Source: Odontocerum albicorne
Lineage: Eukaryota > Arthropoda > Insecta > Trichoptera > Odontoceridae
Assembly (NCBI GenBank): GCA_949825065.1
Contig: OX463845.1
Span: forward strand, 23,099,159-23,163,158
Direction of reading: 5' to 3'
Length of the DNA: 64,000 nucleotides
Of the stretch, positions 23,201 through 38,200 are shown piece after piece. The notes beneath the pieces are model-generated. The model searched no databases. It was given only the letters and a program-made list of their open reading frames with translations, and was not told the origin of the DNA. The stretch's first letter is position 1; each line of letters opens with the position of its first letter. A program made the translations under genes and the position numbers.

Positions 23201-26200
23201 TATATAATTCGAATAAGTCTATTAATGTGATAAACGTAGGTGCCAATTAGTAACCGGTTTAAAAAATAAAGGAAAAAAAGTTATTATTATTATTATCAAT
23301 TAAAAAACTCGGCCATCGCTTACCGATGATAACAAACCGGGCCATTTCCAGAGATATCGATACTCCAAGAGTTTTAAACGACACTTTTTGTTAATTGTTT
23401 AATTTTAGTTAAGTTAAAAACATTTTTTATATTAAAAGTATTAGTTTGTTTTTACTGCTATTTAAAAAGAAAGTTACAATTTTATATTTAACTTAATTAT
23501 AAACAACGAATATATCAAAGACAGATTTTATTATTGTCAGTAAAAAGGAAATTACTGACAAGGGTACTTATTGATATAAGTAAGAACATTGTTGAGCGAC
23601 TTCAACAATATAAACACCTGAGATGCTGGCCGAATATAAACACCTGAGATGCTGGCCGAATAACCAATGGGACCAGTCTCAAGAGATCAAAGTAAGACTG
23701 AAGATGCCACGAAGTTGCTTCTTCAAAATGTAGGATCTCCTCTGCAATAAGATTTTCAATCTTGACTTACATATGCGAATTTTGTGTTGCAACATATTAT
23801 TTATATTTCTCTATGGTGTTGAATCACGGATACTTACTCAGGCCACCATAAATAAACCAGAAGCTATTGAAATGTGGTGTTATCGAAGAATGCTGAGAGC
23901 CTCATGGTTTGACAAAGTCCGTAATTATTTCATCTTGAAACGAGCGAAGAAAGATAAAGAAGTATTATCCACCATAAAAATGATAAAAACTGAGTACTTT
24001 GGACATATAATGCGAGGAGAAAAATATAAAATTCTTCAACTCATATTTTTGGGAAAAAATCAAGGCCGAAGAAATGTGGGAAATAAAAAAGAAATATCTA
24101 CTTGTTGAATAACTTACATGAGTGGTTTTATTGTGATACCACATCTTTATTCAGCGCTGCCTCAAAAGTTAAAATAACCGTGATGAACGCTAACCTCCGA
24201 AGATGAGAGAAATTTTAAAGAAGAATCAACAGTGATTCGTCAAACGTTATTATGTCAGAAGTTCATGAATGATACCCGCTTTCTTCAACATTTTATTTAG
24301 ATGATTGTGTAATGAATTACAATGAAAGTATATCACGGAGATAATTTACAGAATAAATCGCCATAATAGGGTCGTGCCTCCCTTAAGCAAATGTATCTGA
24401 AGGAATTTGAGCCTTATGGGCCTTTAATGACTGATATATCTTCATTTCTTTTGAATTGAGAGTGTAGGAGCATATGCTACACGTGGTCAGATAACATATA
24501 TTTTTAATTAAAGAAACTTAAACCGCCATTCTCACGCTCCACCTATATCTAGGAGATAGCAGCATTTCCAAAACATCTCAAATCTAAAGTGGTCAACATG
24601 TGCAGTGTTATATTTCTAAACTTTTAGTTTATGGATGCTGTTGATGAGAGAGAGTTCGCCCTTCGGTTCGCTTTAAGGAGAGAAAAAACAGGATATGCGC
24701 CAATCACATAACATTCTGTGAATGATCTTAAATGGAACTTGGTCATCATCACCTCTTTTTTACAACACATTTGTCTTCGAAATATGATGTACACTGTAAG
24801 TTACCAAAGATAGCAAAGTCAAGATATTACCAAAGAAAAAATTACGTTGTTTTTCTATTAAAAAATATTCTTGGAAAGTTTAAATATCATAAATACAAAC
24901 ACAAAAAACGTGATATGCCACGTAATTTCTAAGGCCTAGGTTCATATTGTGGACTAATTAAGGGACTTCAATCTCACTAAGTTCTCATTCTAAATTTTAG
25001 TGATTTGGTATGTGATACATTTTAAGCTTAAGGTACTAGCTAACATAGTGACATGAATAATTAGAATAAGATCTGTGGACTTTAATTTTTGATAGTTGAC
25101 ATAACAGCTGGATATTACAATATAACTTCTCATTACGAGAAAATGCCCTTAGTTTTTGTATTAAACAGAACCTGGACGAGGTATTTTGGCGCCTGGGGCA
25201 CCCATTCGAAAACGCGGCCCCACATTATAGTGACATTTTTTTCTAAACACTTTCGAGAATGAGTTAAATTGCTGTAATATTTTTATTTTATTTAAAAATG
25301 AGCGATTTTTTGCTTTCTTAAGATATCAAATCACTAGTCTCGAAAAAAAGGGAAAATTGGACGCACGCTCACGTACTCGTACGAGTAACTTCACAATACA
25401 TGTATCAACGGATGAAAATCAAAACGCCAAGTATTTGCAACTTTATCTTTCTTACGTTAAAGGCGCTAAATCATCAATCGCTTCATCAAAATGTATTTTG
25501 TTCAAAATTAAATGTTCAATATAATGAAGAACCATATATGAGGAATTCTATTTTACATATGTTAGTAAGTTTTATTTGTTATTAATTTATTAAAACTTAT
25601 TTCGCGTGATATGGTCACATACATTTAAATAACTATACGGAGTGTAATATCAATATTCGATGGATTTTGGCAACCTTTAGAATAATAGCGCGTATTCATA
25701 ACCGTTTAATTACTTCAAATGATATTTTAACTTTTTTTCTAAATTACAACCAAATTGAAAAAGTTATTCGAATATCAAAAATGAATGTAATATGATAAAT
25801 GTTTAACCATTCAGAAAATTTGCAACGCAACAATTATTCCCATCCGCTTAATGATTTTCCACAAAGGCTGCATAAGTATGAAACGGAAGCCAATTCATAT
25901 ATTCATCGATTATTTCATATTCGTCATTTATAGGAACCCAAGTGAAATATTCAAATTTTCGCAAAATTTTCCTTTTATGTTAAAATAACCCTAATAAGTT
26001 CAATAGATATGATATATAGTTTTTTTCACGCTTCGTGATATCCTTTTTTTAACAAGTTGTTTGGTATTAAATGTTCTATCAATATAACATGAAATTTATT
26101 CCTTGTTTAAATTTTTTTAATTTAACAAGGCTGGGAATTAGAAACATTAATATAATTTCATTGAAAAAAGGTTCCGTGCTCAGTTAAATTAATTGGTATG

Positions 26201-29200
26201 TTAATTTTAATGTGAAACAAAGTATTTTTATTCAAAAAAAGATTTTTTATCATAAGAAATTTGAAAAATTGTGTTTGCGTATTATTCTATTAAAATTTAT
26301 GTTATTTTATTAAAATAATATGTAATAATTTAATTTAATGTGTTGTTTTGACTTTTATCTTGTTTTAGTTCAATATTATAAATTATACTCGTATAATAAT
26401 AATCTATCATTACCAGCAAAATTTTGCCGAGTAAGAAGTATTTATCCAAATAAAAAGCAATTTATATCAACAATAAACAGCCTATTATAGTTGAACAAAA
26501 TCTAGTTTGCAAATACAACGAAGATAAATGTTTAAAAAACTCAGTAATTTCATAATTGCAATTCATTTCCATATATTGTGACCGTGCAAAACTCCACTCC
26601 TGCTAATAAACAACTTCCTCATTCCTTTCCGCGTACAGCGGTCCTGTTGTATTGCGATACGCCTAGGCCAAGCGATAGTTCGAACAAACAAATCATTCGC
26701 TGTATCAAACACTTGTTAAGAAAATAAACATATTATCATGTTTTTGTTCTTACAAAAAAAACAAGCATTAACGTCATGACCCCACTATTATCGACAATCA
26801 ACGTCTTATATGAATGATGCAACGCAGCACTTGTTGAAGTGTTGTTAATCTATAAAATAACGTCAGTTGATAAATATTAAACACAAAATTTAAGGGTAAG
26901 TTACATTATTTTTCAAAGTCAATAAATTTTTCATTGTATTGTATTGTATTACACAGTTCAGTACAAGATAAACAGGCAATTCGCGTTGTATACAGTACAC
27001 GATAACATGACTTACTGTCATGTGGCAATGTCTTCCAAACAACCAAAAATATATTAAAAAGGCCTTAAATGTAAAACAGACTGGAATCCTTTTGAAAAAA
27101 ATCTGGGTTCCAATGGGAATCGATCCAGCAACCTCCGGATCGGAAAACAGGCATCTTACCAACTGGGCCACGAAAATGGTAAAATGTGGGCTAATAAACA
27201 AATCCCTGAAACTTGATATGATTTTAATAATTTTTTTAGTCGCGAAAAAATGTTTGGTTCTAAAAATAGACGTTATTATGTAAAAAAGATCCATCCCACA
27301 TTTTACCCGTTCTGAGATAATTGAGGAAACATTCAACAGCTTTCTACGGGGCTGTATGAAACATTTTTTCAAACAGAATTTAACTATGATAGGTATACAT
27401 ATTTAAGTAGCTTAATATTTTGCTCACACGCGATTAATTTATATTTTTTTCGAAATTTCATATAACCCTACAAATCGATTTTGTGAATTAAGTCCTTTTT
27501 GTAAATATGCAGCCTATAGACGTAAAAAGCACAGACCAAACACGGTTAAAACATAATGGACAAAAACAGTATTCACATAAAGTGTCCATTTCACGAAAAA
27601 TCTTGAAACAATGACTAAGTTATGGTATACCGAAAGTTATAATTCCTTCTTAAAATATAAAGTACAATAAATACATAGATTTTGCCTTCCTGTTATCAAT
27701 TGTATTTTATATTGTATAACACTTTCGTTGTATACAGTACAACCTGATGGTATTATTGCCTCGTAGCAATGTCTTCCAACCAACCAGAAATACGTTAAAG
27801 AGACCGTAAGTGAAAACTAGAACCCGCAACTTCCGGGTTGGGAGACAAGCGTCTTACCAACTAGGAGACAAGCGTCTTACCCACGTAGGTCGTCAACACA
27901 CTCACCGCAAAGGCTTATTCTTGATCTACTAGATGGTATATTTGGATCTATTTATCGTAGTTTTCCATCATTTAACACACACACTGATAATCTTTTTCAC
28001 ATATATTATTCTTGTTTGCTCTTTTGTCCTAAAATCTTTCGAAAAGTTTCTCAATAAACACTGCCTATGCTACGCTTCTCTTCATCCTTAGTGTTTAATA
28101 GAGATAAACTTAGAACAATTCAAAAATACATGTATAATGTACAAATACTTATGTTTCGTTTACGGAAGCTATTTTTATTGCCATTTTTGTTTATGTCAAT
28201 ATCGCTTATATCAGTGGTGGCCATAAGGTCGATCGCGATCGACCAGTCGGTTCTAAGTCAGTGAAAATATAAAACTTACACGTTGTCTAAATTATGACTT
28301 TCCCGACTTTTTAGGGTACAAACAGCATCGCATTTGTATAGACGGCGCCCCTAGACAGTTTGCACTTTCCCCTCGATAAGTAATTAAAAAATTTACTATC
28401 CTTTCCGTTTTATCATAGATGATGATATATTTCGCGCCACTCAACTCATCACTACATTTCATATTTTGCTTTTATTCTCCACAGATGCACCTACAATGTC
28501 CTTGAAACCCATATTCATTGTTGATTTTTAAAATATGTTTATTTTTTAAATATTATAACCTATTTATGAATATCTAGGACGCCCCTAGACAAATGTCTAG
28601 GTTTGCCTATGGCAAACGCGGCTCTATATATAAGTAGAAGAAAGTGATAGTAACGAATACCATACATCAAACTTAGTATACACACCGACATCTTGTGATT
28701 AAATAAGGGAAAATTTCTTCAACAATTCAGATACCTGATAAACGAAATTCAGGCATTTCTTGTTTCTAGGGGTGGAGGATACAAGCAATTGGAGGACGAT
28801 ATTTGACTACTAGACTTAGCTTTTATTCTAATACGAGGGTGGTCCGATAAGTACTTAGCCTACAAAAGAATAACAAAAATTTTGGAAAAGTGGCGATTTA
28901 TTTCTCAACATAATCTCCTTTGAGTTCGATACACTTGACCCAGCGATGCTCCAACTTCTTTAACCCGTCTGAAAAATACGTTTTCTGGAGGTCTGCAAAG
29001 TAGGCCTCCGTGGCGGCGATAACCTCCTCATTCGACTCAAATTTCTGCCCGGCGAGTGACTGTTTCAAATTTGGAAACAAAAAGAAGTCGCACGGGGCCA
29101 AATCCGGAGAATACGGTGGATGGGGCAGCAGTTTGTAGCCTAATTCTACCAATTTGGCCGTGGCGACGGCGGAGGTGTAAGCCGGTGCGTTGTCATGATG

Positions 29201-32200
29201 GAAGAGCACTTTTTTCTTCGCCAAATGGGGCCGTTTTTTCTGCAATGCGGCGTCGAATTGGCCCAATAATTCGGCATAGTAGAGCTCTGTGACCATTTTG
29301 CCCTTCTCCAGGAATTCGATGTAGATCACACCTTTTGAATCCCAGAAAACGGTGACCATCACCTTTCCGGCCGATAGGACAGTCTTCGCCTTCTTCGGAT
29401 CACGTTCGCCGGGTGAAGTCCACTGTTTCGACTGTTCCTTGGTCTCGGGTGTATACCAGTGTATCCATGTTTCGTCGATGGTCACGAAACGACGCAGAAA
29501 CTCCTTCGGATTGCGCTTAAACATCGTCAAACACTGCTCTGAAGTGGTCTCACGGTTGCGCTTGTTGTCCGGAGTTAGCAAACGCGGCACCCATCGCGCC
29601 GACAGCTTTCTCATGCCCAATACTTCATGCAGGATATGGCCCACGCGGTCTTTTGAGATGCCTACTGTCTCAGCTATCTCGCGCACCTTCAATCGGCGGT
29701 CTGCCAATGCGAGATCGTGGATTTTTGTCACGTTATCCTCCGTGGTAGCCGTTTTTGGGGCACCTGGGCGTGGCTCATCAAAAACCGACGTGCGACCACG
29801 TTGAAACTCGTTAAACCAATTTTTGACGGTCGCCATCGAAGGAAAAGAGTCACTGTACACAGCATCCAAGCGCTCTTTAATTTCGCTGCGTGATTTCCCT
29901 TTCAAAAACAAGAATCGAATCACCGACCGATATTGCTCTTTTTCCATTTTTCTCAAATCCGCGGACACGCTCGCTTCCACACGCAGTCAAAACAAAACTA
30001 CGCATCCGATTCGGCTGAAATTTTGACAGTAGCTGTCAACGAGAATGTACTACGCGATAAAAAATTGCTCTTGCGATAGTGGTGCCATCGGGCGGTGAGG
30101 CTAAGTACTTATCGGACCGCTCTCGTATATTACAATACCAAGTCATAATAGTACAAGAAACGCTGTAATGTTTTTAACGCTGAAATTTCTTTAAAATATT
30201 GTAGATCTCTGTTGGGTTTGCATTTGAAAGTATGTTAGATATATCTAAAATAATAGTAGCACCGCACCACTGGCTTATATCATAAAAGGCATGAGGTATA
30301 TATTATATGTATCAATGTAAAATGCGACTCAATTGGATCATCATGAATATGTATGTTTATACTACTGCTTATTAGGAAATATACAATTAAATTATCGAAC
30401 GTTTTACTTATAAACTTATAAATCAAATCAACTCTAGAAATTGGATGCGTTTAAAACTAAGTTCACACAAGATTTTAAACAGGAAATTGAATTCGCCTTT
30501 AACGATTTTAAACCGAAATTCATCACGGGAGTTTTCATTCACAGCTTACCATGGCTAACGTTTTATTTGAAATAAGATTTAATTAGTTTTCATTCACAGC
30601 TTACCATGGCTTACGTTTTATTTGAAATAAGATTTAATTAGTTTTCATTCACAGCTTACCATGGCTTACGTTTTATTTGAAATAAGATTTAAATAACTGA
30701 AACGAATGTTAAAAGAACCAAATTTGTTTCTTTCTAATAAATAATCACATTTGTCGTTTTCGCAAAAGTATCGTAATAATTCTTTGAAATATTTTACAAA
30801 AATGTGTCGATAATAATCGTTTTTGAATTTTTAAACAGTATTTCTTTGAAAACAAAAAAAAATATAAATCGCTATTAAAATCAATATTTTAGACTTTGGT
30901 TTTTAAAATAATATTTGTCAAAATCTCCTAGAGGCGAGTCGATTGACAAATGAGATTTATTCAAACCACAATCAAGCTTTATCACGTTTCCTATGGCGGC
31001 TTGAAACATTACCGCTGTTTGTTTTTAACGTTTTCTGGCATCGGATATTTAAATTTTTTTACGAAAATTGTAGTGTTGAGACGACCAAAAAGTTTACCTC
31101 CTATTTAAACCATTAGCTATTGGTCATCCTGATCTAAATAGAGTTGAGTCGAGTGGACTCTTTCTTGCATGTGGATTAAACGGATGTGTTGAAGATTTAT
31201 TTAATTATATGTTTTTGTAAGACAGCTTAATCTGATGGGTGTATCTTTGAGGAGGATCATTTTTGGGTGTTTGTGGGAGTACTAGGCTGTCGTGCCATAA
31301 TTGGTTAGTAGGTTCATAGAGAGATTGGGGTGGGTTGGCATATTTTCATAAAACGCCCAGACTGGCGGATGATGAACTTAATTATCGAGAGAATACCTTT
31401 TTCAGTTTTGCGTTGACCCACTGCAGCGCGCCAAGCGCAAGTCTAAGGACCTTATTCTGCAGTATTTGCACTCTTCTGGTGTATTTTTGCCGCGATTCCA
31501 TGCGAGTGTGACTTACGTCATGACGGGACGAATGATCGTTTTTTAAATCATAATTTTGCTCTCCATGCACAGAGTGATAATACCAGGAGCGTATATAGTA
31601 TGTCTCATTGGACTGAATTCTCTGTAGGCGTTTCTCAAGGTGAAATTCTCTCCCCACTACTTTTTTCTATATTCATCAACTCAAAAACATCATATATTAA
31701 GTGTATTTTCATCTGTATGCTCAAATCATCTATATGATTAACTCAACAACCTGTAGATATATTCATTTTAATCCAAATCGTTTTTACACAGCATTGAACG
31801 ATCTAAATACGGACCTTCAATCGATCTCCGAATGGACTAAGGAGCATAACTCAGCGTTCTTCAACCTGCGGACCGGGGGAACTAGGAGAAATATTTCGCG
31901 GACCAGGTGACGGCTAAAACAGAAACAAAAAAATATAGATTGTATTTTATTTATTAAATCCAATGTTATAAAATTACAATTTTTAGCTAGTGTGACATCT
32001 GCTACTGTTTAGAGGTAATAACATTTAATACGCGTGGCTGGAGCGTTGTTTCTGAGAAACGAAGCGCTGCAATAACACCCATTCGATTTCTCTGTTTGGT
32101 TTTTATTACGAACATGACTGAAAACTCTTTTCGGACAAATAGGAAGTAAAAAAAACGACCAAAAAATTGATAGCTGTATGGATATTCTTTTTCGGGTGAT

Positions 32201-35200
32201 GTCAAAAATTGAGTCAATAATTGCATTTTCTGTCTGGACACCAGAGTGACATCAGAACATAACTCGATCAGCTTTTATTTTTCACGAGGATCAAATGCAA
32301 ATGATTTTATATCTTCCAAGAAGGGTTAATTAATCCAGAGGTTACCTTTACGAGGATCCTCGTTTTCAGGGAAATAATTATTTAAGTTTTCAACTAACGT
32401 CCTTCAATGTTGACTTATTATGTTGAATATGACTTTCTGATTGACATCAGCAGCAATAAAAAATTCTCCCAAAAGTGGAAACGCGACTATCCCAAATAGC
32501 CAGCTTCTTTTTGAACGCATCCATTTTATTTCTCAGTGTAAAAACATTTGTACAAGACTCCTGAATAGAAATATTAAGTTCGTTAAGAAGGTTAAATACG
32601 AGTATATCCACCATATACGCAAGCTTAGTCATCCATTGCTCATTCTAAAGCTCTACTATATCAGATTTTTGCTCTCGCAGAAACTGCTTTACTTCTTCCC
32701 TCAGTTCGAAAAGACGTGCTCAATGCCCTTCCTCTCAATAACCACCTCACTTCTGCATGGATAAGGAGATGTCGGTCGTGTGAGTCCATACTCTCACACA
32801 GTGTCGTGAACAGCCTGGAGTTGATAGCTCGACTACGAATTTCATTAATGATCTTCACCGCGTCATTTACCTTTTTACTTTTTGGTTTGTATTGCACATT
32901 CCGAAGTATTGACATATTTATTTTTCTTTGTTTCTTCTAAACTTGAAGCATTAGTACTTATGTTAGCATACTTTTGGCACCATAGTTACTTTTATCCTGA
33001 ATATTGTACTTGCATCTACTAAAGAAGGTTAAACGGTTTTGCTGTTTGACTTTTTTTGTCTCCATTTTGTAGGGTTTCAAATTTTACGAAAGAAATAACT
33101 TTTTTTCCGAAATACCGCAACACAATATTAGAAAACGATACGGACCAGCGCGATAAAATTTCCGCGGACCACAGGCTGAAGAACAGCGGCATAGCTTACT
33201 CATAAATTCTACGAAGTCTCAAGCGATCTTCATTGTCAGTCCTCAGCTTTTCAGTAAATTCAACGCTGACTTACTCCCTATAATATTTCTCTATCATACC
33301 GTTAAATAAAACAATTAAAAACCTAGGAGTGCTAATAGATAATACTAGTAAGCCAGAGAACACAAATATTGTAAGTACTATATACTGTAATGACATGTGG
33401 CCCAAGTGCAGCCCGCGCTAATCCCCACGTAAAATATTTGGCCATCTTACAACAAAAGGTTGCCGACCCATGCTTTAAGGCATGGGTCGCATGCTTTAAG
33501 GCAGGGGTCTCCAAACTACAGCCCGCGGGCCAACACCGGCCCGCGAGCACTACCAATCGGGCCCGCGGTAGCGGGCTGGATATATCCGGTATCCGGCCTG
33601 TCATAGCATATTTTGATTCCATTGTAAAATTTACAATTTCAGTAAATTATACAAAATAATAATCAGATGTTTTTATTTAACGACCAATTAAGAAACACAA
33701 TAACTGACATACATAATGAAATTGAACATTTTAACTGTAATTAATGATACGAGATTTATCCTAAAAACTTGGGCTATCTCCGCCGCAATGAAATGTCCTT
33801 GACACTTGCCCGTAAGTACCAACCAAAATTAGGAACGGGGTGGAGTCCACCCCCGAACCCTGCGCCGTAGATATCTCACTCGCCGGGTAGTCCTAATACG
33901 AAAATTTGCGCGTAATTCAAAACTACAGTATGTTGATATGATGAGCTAGCTAGGTCTTGGCCCTTGGGACTTAGTGGAGGAGTCAGTGTGGCCCTTAGGC
34001 AAAAAAGTTTGGAGACCCCTACTTTAAGGCATGCGGCCCGCTGGTTGCCGACCGCTGCTTTAAAGTATTGCAAAGATTCCTGCCTACTAAAACCAAAATG
34101 TTACTCCTGCAATATCTGCTCTTTCCGATTTTGGACTATGCGAACGTCTGTTATTTGGATATTACAGAGGAACAGCTGGACAAATTATAGCGTGTGCAAA
34201 ATGTTTGTCTAAGATTTATTTTTAACCTGAGAAAGTACGAACACATCACTTCATACCAGAAGGAGCTGAACTGGTTGAACGTGAGAAATAGACGCAAAGT
34301 TCATAAACTATATCTGTTGTATAATATCCTTAACTATCTTGTCGAAAATTTTCAGCATCCTTCCGATCATAGACTTGCGCTACACTCAAACAGAGATTGT
34401 TTATTGGCTTTCTCAACTCACCGCTCTTCTTTTTTACATCATCCTTAACTATTCATGCAGTGAGTGCATATTTATGCATAAATTTTATAAAGATGAAAAA
34501 TCATTTGAATATTTTTTGCGATCATGTAACTTCCTTTATTTACTTTTGTCTGGTTGGTTGGAAGATATTGCCGCCTGGAAATAATCCCACCAGATTGTGT
34601 TTACAATGTAGAGTTAAATAAATAAATATTTCTAGCATCGGCCATCATACGGGAAACAGAGTTTACTCTTTCCTCGATTGATGGAGCATAGGTTTTTGTC
34701 TAAAGTTACTCCTAGGTATTTCACCTCGTCCTATTGAATCTGACTACTAACTGGACTTTCAAGTCTTCAGGTACAAACAAATCCAAATTTTGTAACTTAT
34801 TTTTTTTCAATTTATTAGTTCTTCAAGTAATCATTTCTTGCGATTTTGTAATACAGCCTTAAATAATCGCTTGATTATTTTTTTCCAATAATAATATACT
34901 TCATTTATTAAATAAGGTGTATTAAGTAAACAAACCACAATTATATAAAATATTATGTCTCGATTCTCACTTGGCCCAGGAGCTGCCTTTGAGTCGACAG
35001 TTAGCTGACTTAAGCATGCCATGCCTACTGTACAACAAGGCTTGCATAAAAAAATTACCGCATGTCAGGTAGTAAAGTTGCCTGTAAGGAACTTTTTTAT
35101 GATTGGTTCGTCATTGTAAAATTCGATCAAGATTTTTGCATGGTATGGTCGCGATTAAGTACAGTACCCACATCGGGTTTAAGAAAGAGACTATCGGCTA

Positions 35201-38200
35201 ACTTCGGCTTTGTAGAGCGTCGTCTCTGTCATTCATACACGTGTTCCGTCGTGATTTGTGTGCGACAGAGACGACGTTCTACAAAGCCGAAGTTAGCCGA
35301 TTATGGCCGAAAGTCTCTTTCTTAAGCCCGATGTGTATTACTTACCGCCGGGTACTGTAGATACTCGGCCTATTCATCTTGATTTAATTCATGATTTCAA
35401 GATTAGGCATCAACAAACTTGGTCTTTTTTGTTACAGTGATTTTACGAGAGCAAAAATATTTAATTTTATTTATCTCCTTTAATGATTAATTATTTTTTG
35501 AATAAATTTGGAAGATAATATTTTATGATTTTTAAATCAGTCAAATGTTAAAAAGGTCAATGCCAAACAATATTTATAAAAATATTTTATTTATTGTGAA
35601 CATTAACATAATGTACTTAGGTATTCCCATATGGAAGAAAACTTAAATTACAGATAATAAACCAGATGAAAAGATAACTAAACATTTTGCTTATTTAAAA
35701 AAAAAAAACAAAATATGTTTCATTCCTTTTCAAATTGAAATTAATATGTTTCTCATAATTATTAATTTTTGAAACTAGAAAATATACTACTTCTTCGTTC
35801 CTTTTGCATGATGACTAAGTTTCAATTTGAAGTGAATTTCAATTTTGCGCATACTTTACTCGGATTTATTTCTTAGGTTTTCTTAAATATTATTTCTCAA
35901 AATATAGATTTTTATTTCAATTATCACTGAGTTAAATAGCATTTATTATCATTAACCATTGGTAAATGGCAGTTATAAAAACCTGACTCATAAAAGTTAA
36001 TTAATTTAACCCTCAATTTACATTTATCACCCCAATTTCATTGGATAAAATGGAGATGCTTGAATTTTGATAAATATAAGATTGTTCTAAAACATAATTA
36101 TTTTCTGAAAATGCCATGAATTGTTGTTTTATTTAACACATTAATATCACATGTTTGTAATAAATAATATTGTATGAGTGAAACCGGAATAAAAAAAATG
36201 ATGGATCAATTTTATATGCTTTTTATTCTAAGGAAACAAATTAAAGAGACATTGGCCGTGTTAAAATTTGAAGTATATTAACTGCTTTATTATTGTAATT
36301 AGTTATAAAATCTTTGTCAAAATATTTTATAATAATTCAGGACCTTTCCTTAGGCAAAATTTACAAATTTCATACTGGTTAAAAACTAAATAAATAATTC
36401 TTAATAAAATTATAAACCTTTATACGTGATTCAATTTTGAATACCTTGAGCTAAGATCATGCCTCAAACATCTTCCTCCTCTTAGCTCCATCACACTATG
36501 TGTCGCCAACTTTTCAAGTCCTCTCTGTCCAGATGTTTCTGTTGTGGACAAGATCTCTTGCCACTCTCAAAATCGGAATATCCTCCTCCACACTATCCAT
36601 ATTTTCCTTGAAAGATCTAGCCCAAGCAATGATCGATCAATATACTCTTCAGGTTATCGGCAATCTGATCTCCTTCAGTTTGTCATTTATGGATGCCACT
36701 TTGATTCTTTCTCTGATATATTCGTTTCGTACTTTGTCTATACAAGTGACACCCACCATCCCCCTCAGCATCCTCATCTCTGCTGCATGGTACTTCCACT
36801 CTAGCGCTCTAGTCTACTGAGCATTCCGCACCATACAACATCACCCATGCCTCGATCTTCAATATTTTTTTCTTGTTTTTCAGATACACATATGAATCCT
36901 TACAACAGACTGCAAATTTTCTTTTGGAGGGGATATCTATTCGACCCAAAATTGGAATCATTTGTGGATCTGGAATGGGTAATTTTTAATAGTTTCTTAA
37001 ATATTATATGTAATTTATTTAATTAATTATATTTTTGCTATGAATTATTTAAAATTCGCCATTTTATTTGTTTTTTATGACTTAAAACCTATACTTCAAA
37101 CCAATCAAGTTTATTATAAAAACATAAAATAAAGTGACTATAGTTCGGAAATTCTAGGACGAGTCCTGTGACCTTGACTACATATATAACCTTGTAACGA
37201 TGTTCAGTAATTTTTATTATTTTATCAACTTTAATATAAGCCTCAATTTTAATAAATATTAAGTTATTTAGGTAAATACATTACATAAGGTTGTTTTGGG
37301 GTAAATTTGTGAGCTGCCACAGGACTCATCCTAGAATTTCCGAACTATAATTTCCGTATAATTTCATAGCAAATTTCAGCAGCACTAGTCAAATGAAAAA
37401 GGCCAAAATAAAAGTATTTTATTACACTTTCGTTGTATACAATACAACTTGGGGAGTTTGATGCCATATGATAATTTCTTTTAACCAACCAGAGGTGTTG
37501 AACAAGCCTTATATGAAAATCAGACTGAAACCCTTTCTTAAGCCTTAAGGTTACTTACCGGAATTGAACCTATAACCTACAAGATATTTTGCAAATAGAA
37601 GGGATTGCAAAGATATATTGAACAAGGAAATGGGGAATGCTTACATCATAGTTTCTCAACCTCCAGGGGGGGGTCGCGGTGAAATATCAATTACAGTCCA
37701 AAGAGAAAGTCATTGTTATACATTTTTTTACTCAAATAGTTACCTTTGTATATATATTCTATCATATAGCTAGTGATAATGTAGTAGGTAGCGTAAGTAA
37801 TCAAACTGTTTAGCTGGCCTATTAGTGACTTAAATCAGTAGATATCCTTACCTGATAAAACTTATTGTCTCCGTGCAAGTGCAAAATTTGTGCAGCCACA
37901 TCTTTTTGGGGAGGGGGATCGCAAGGCTAAAAAGGTGAGAAACAATGGCTTACATTAGCGTTTATGAATTGTTATTACTCGTATTTGATCAATCATATTT
38001 TTACCACAAATTACAAAAAAAATGTATTATGTGTTTATATAAAAATAAGTAAATATACCGATATATGAGTATTTATGTTATAGATATATGAAATTTTTAG
38101 CATTTTTATGATCATAAAAAACAGTTAATTGTTTTTTATTAAAAAAAATTTACAAAACCCTCAATTTTAATTCAGTTACTTCTGTATTATGTTAAATAGT

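Larger units (their letters stand above)
31610..34540 (+). mobile_element. Jockey/CR1-like LINE, dead and split by hAT insertions
   Basis: Three separated pieces read as one reverse transcriptase. The first is [18 protein letters not shown] near 31624, then LYAQ where the catalytic YADD should be, and [12 protein letters not shown] before 31850. The second, after 33189, is [18 protein letters not shown], then [10 protein letters not shown] near 33310. The third, after 34060, is [51 protein letters not shown] and ELNWLNVR. The loss of YADD and several stops show it is inactive. The hAT at 31852-33188 and the MITE cluster at about 33390-34060 interrupt it. Confidence 0.82.

Noticed and set aside
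26890..27372. 160-residue reverse frame
   Set aside because: It runs through an antisense SINE head ([16 protein letters not shown] is SINE text) and has no family match I recognise.
29056..30026. Open frames on the plus strand over the mariner
   Set aside because: They are antisense shadows of the transposase at 28898-29947 and carry no recognisable motif.
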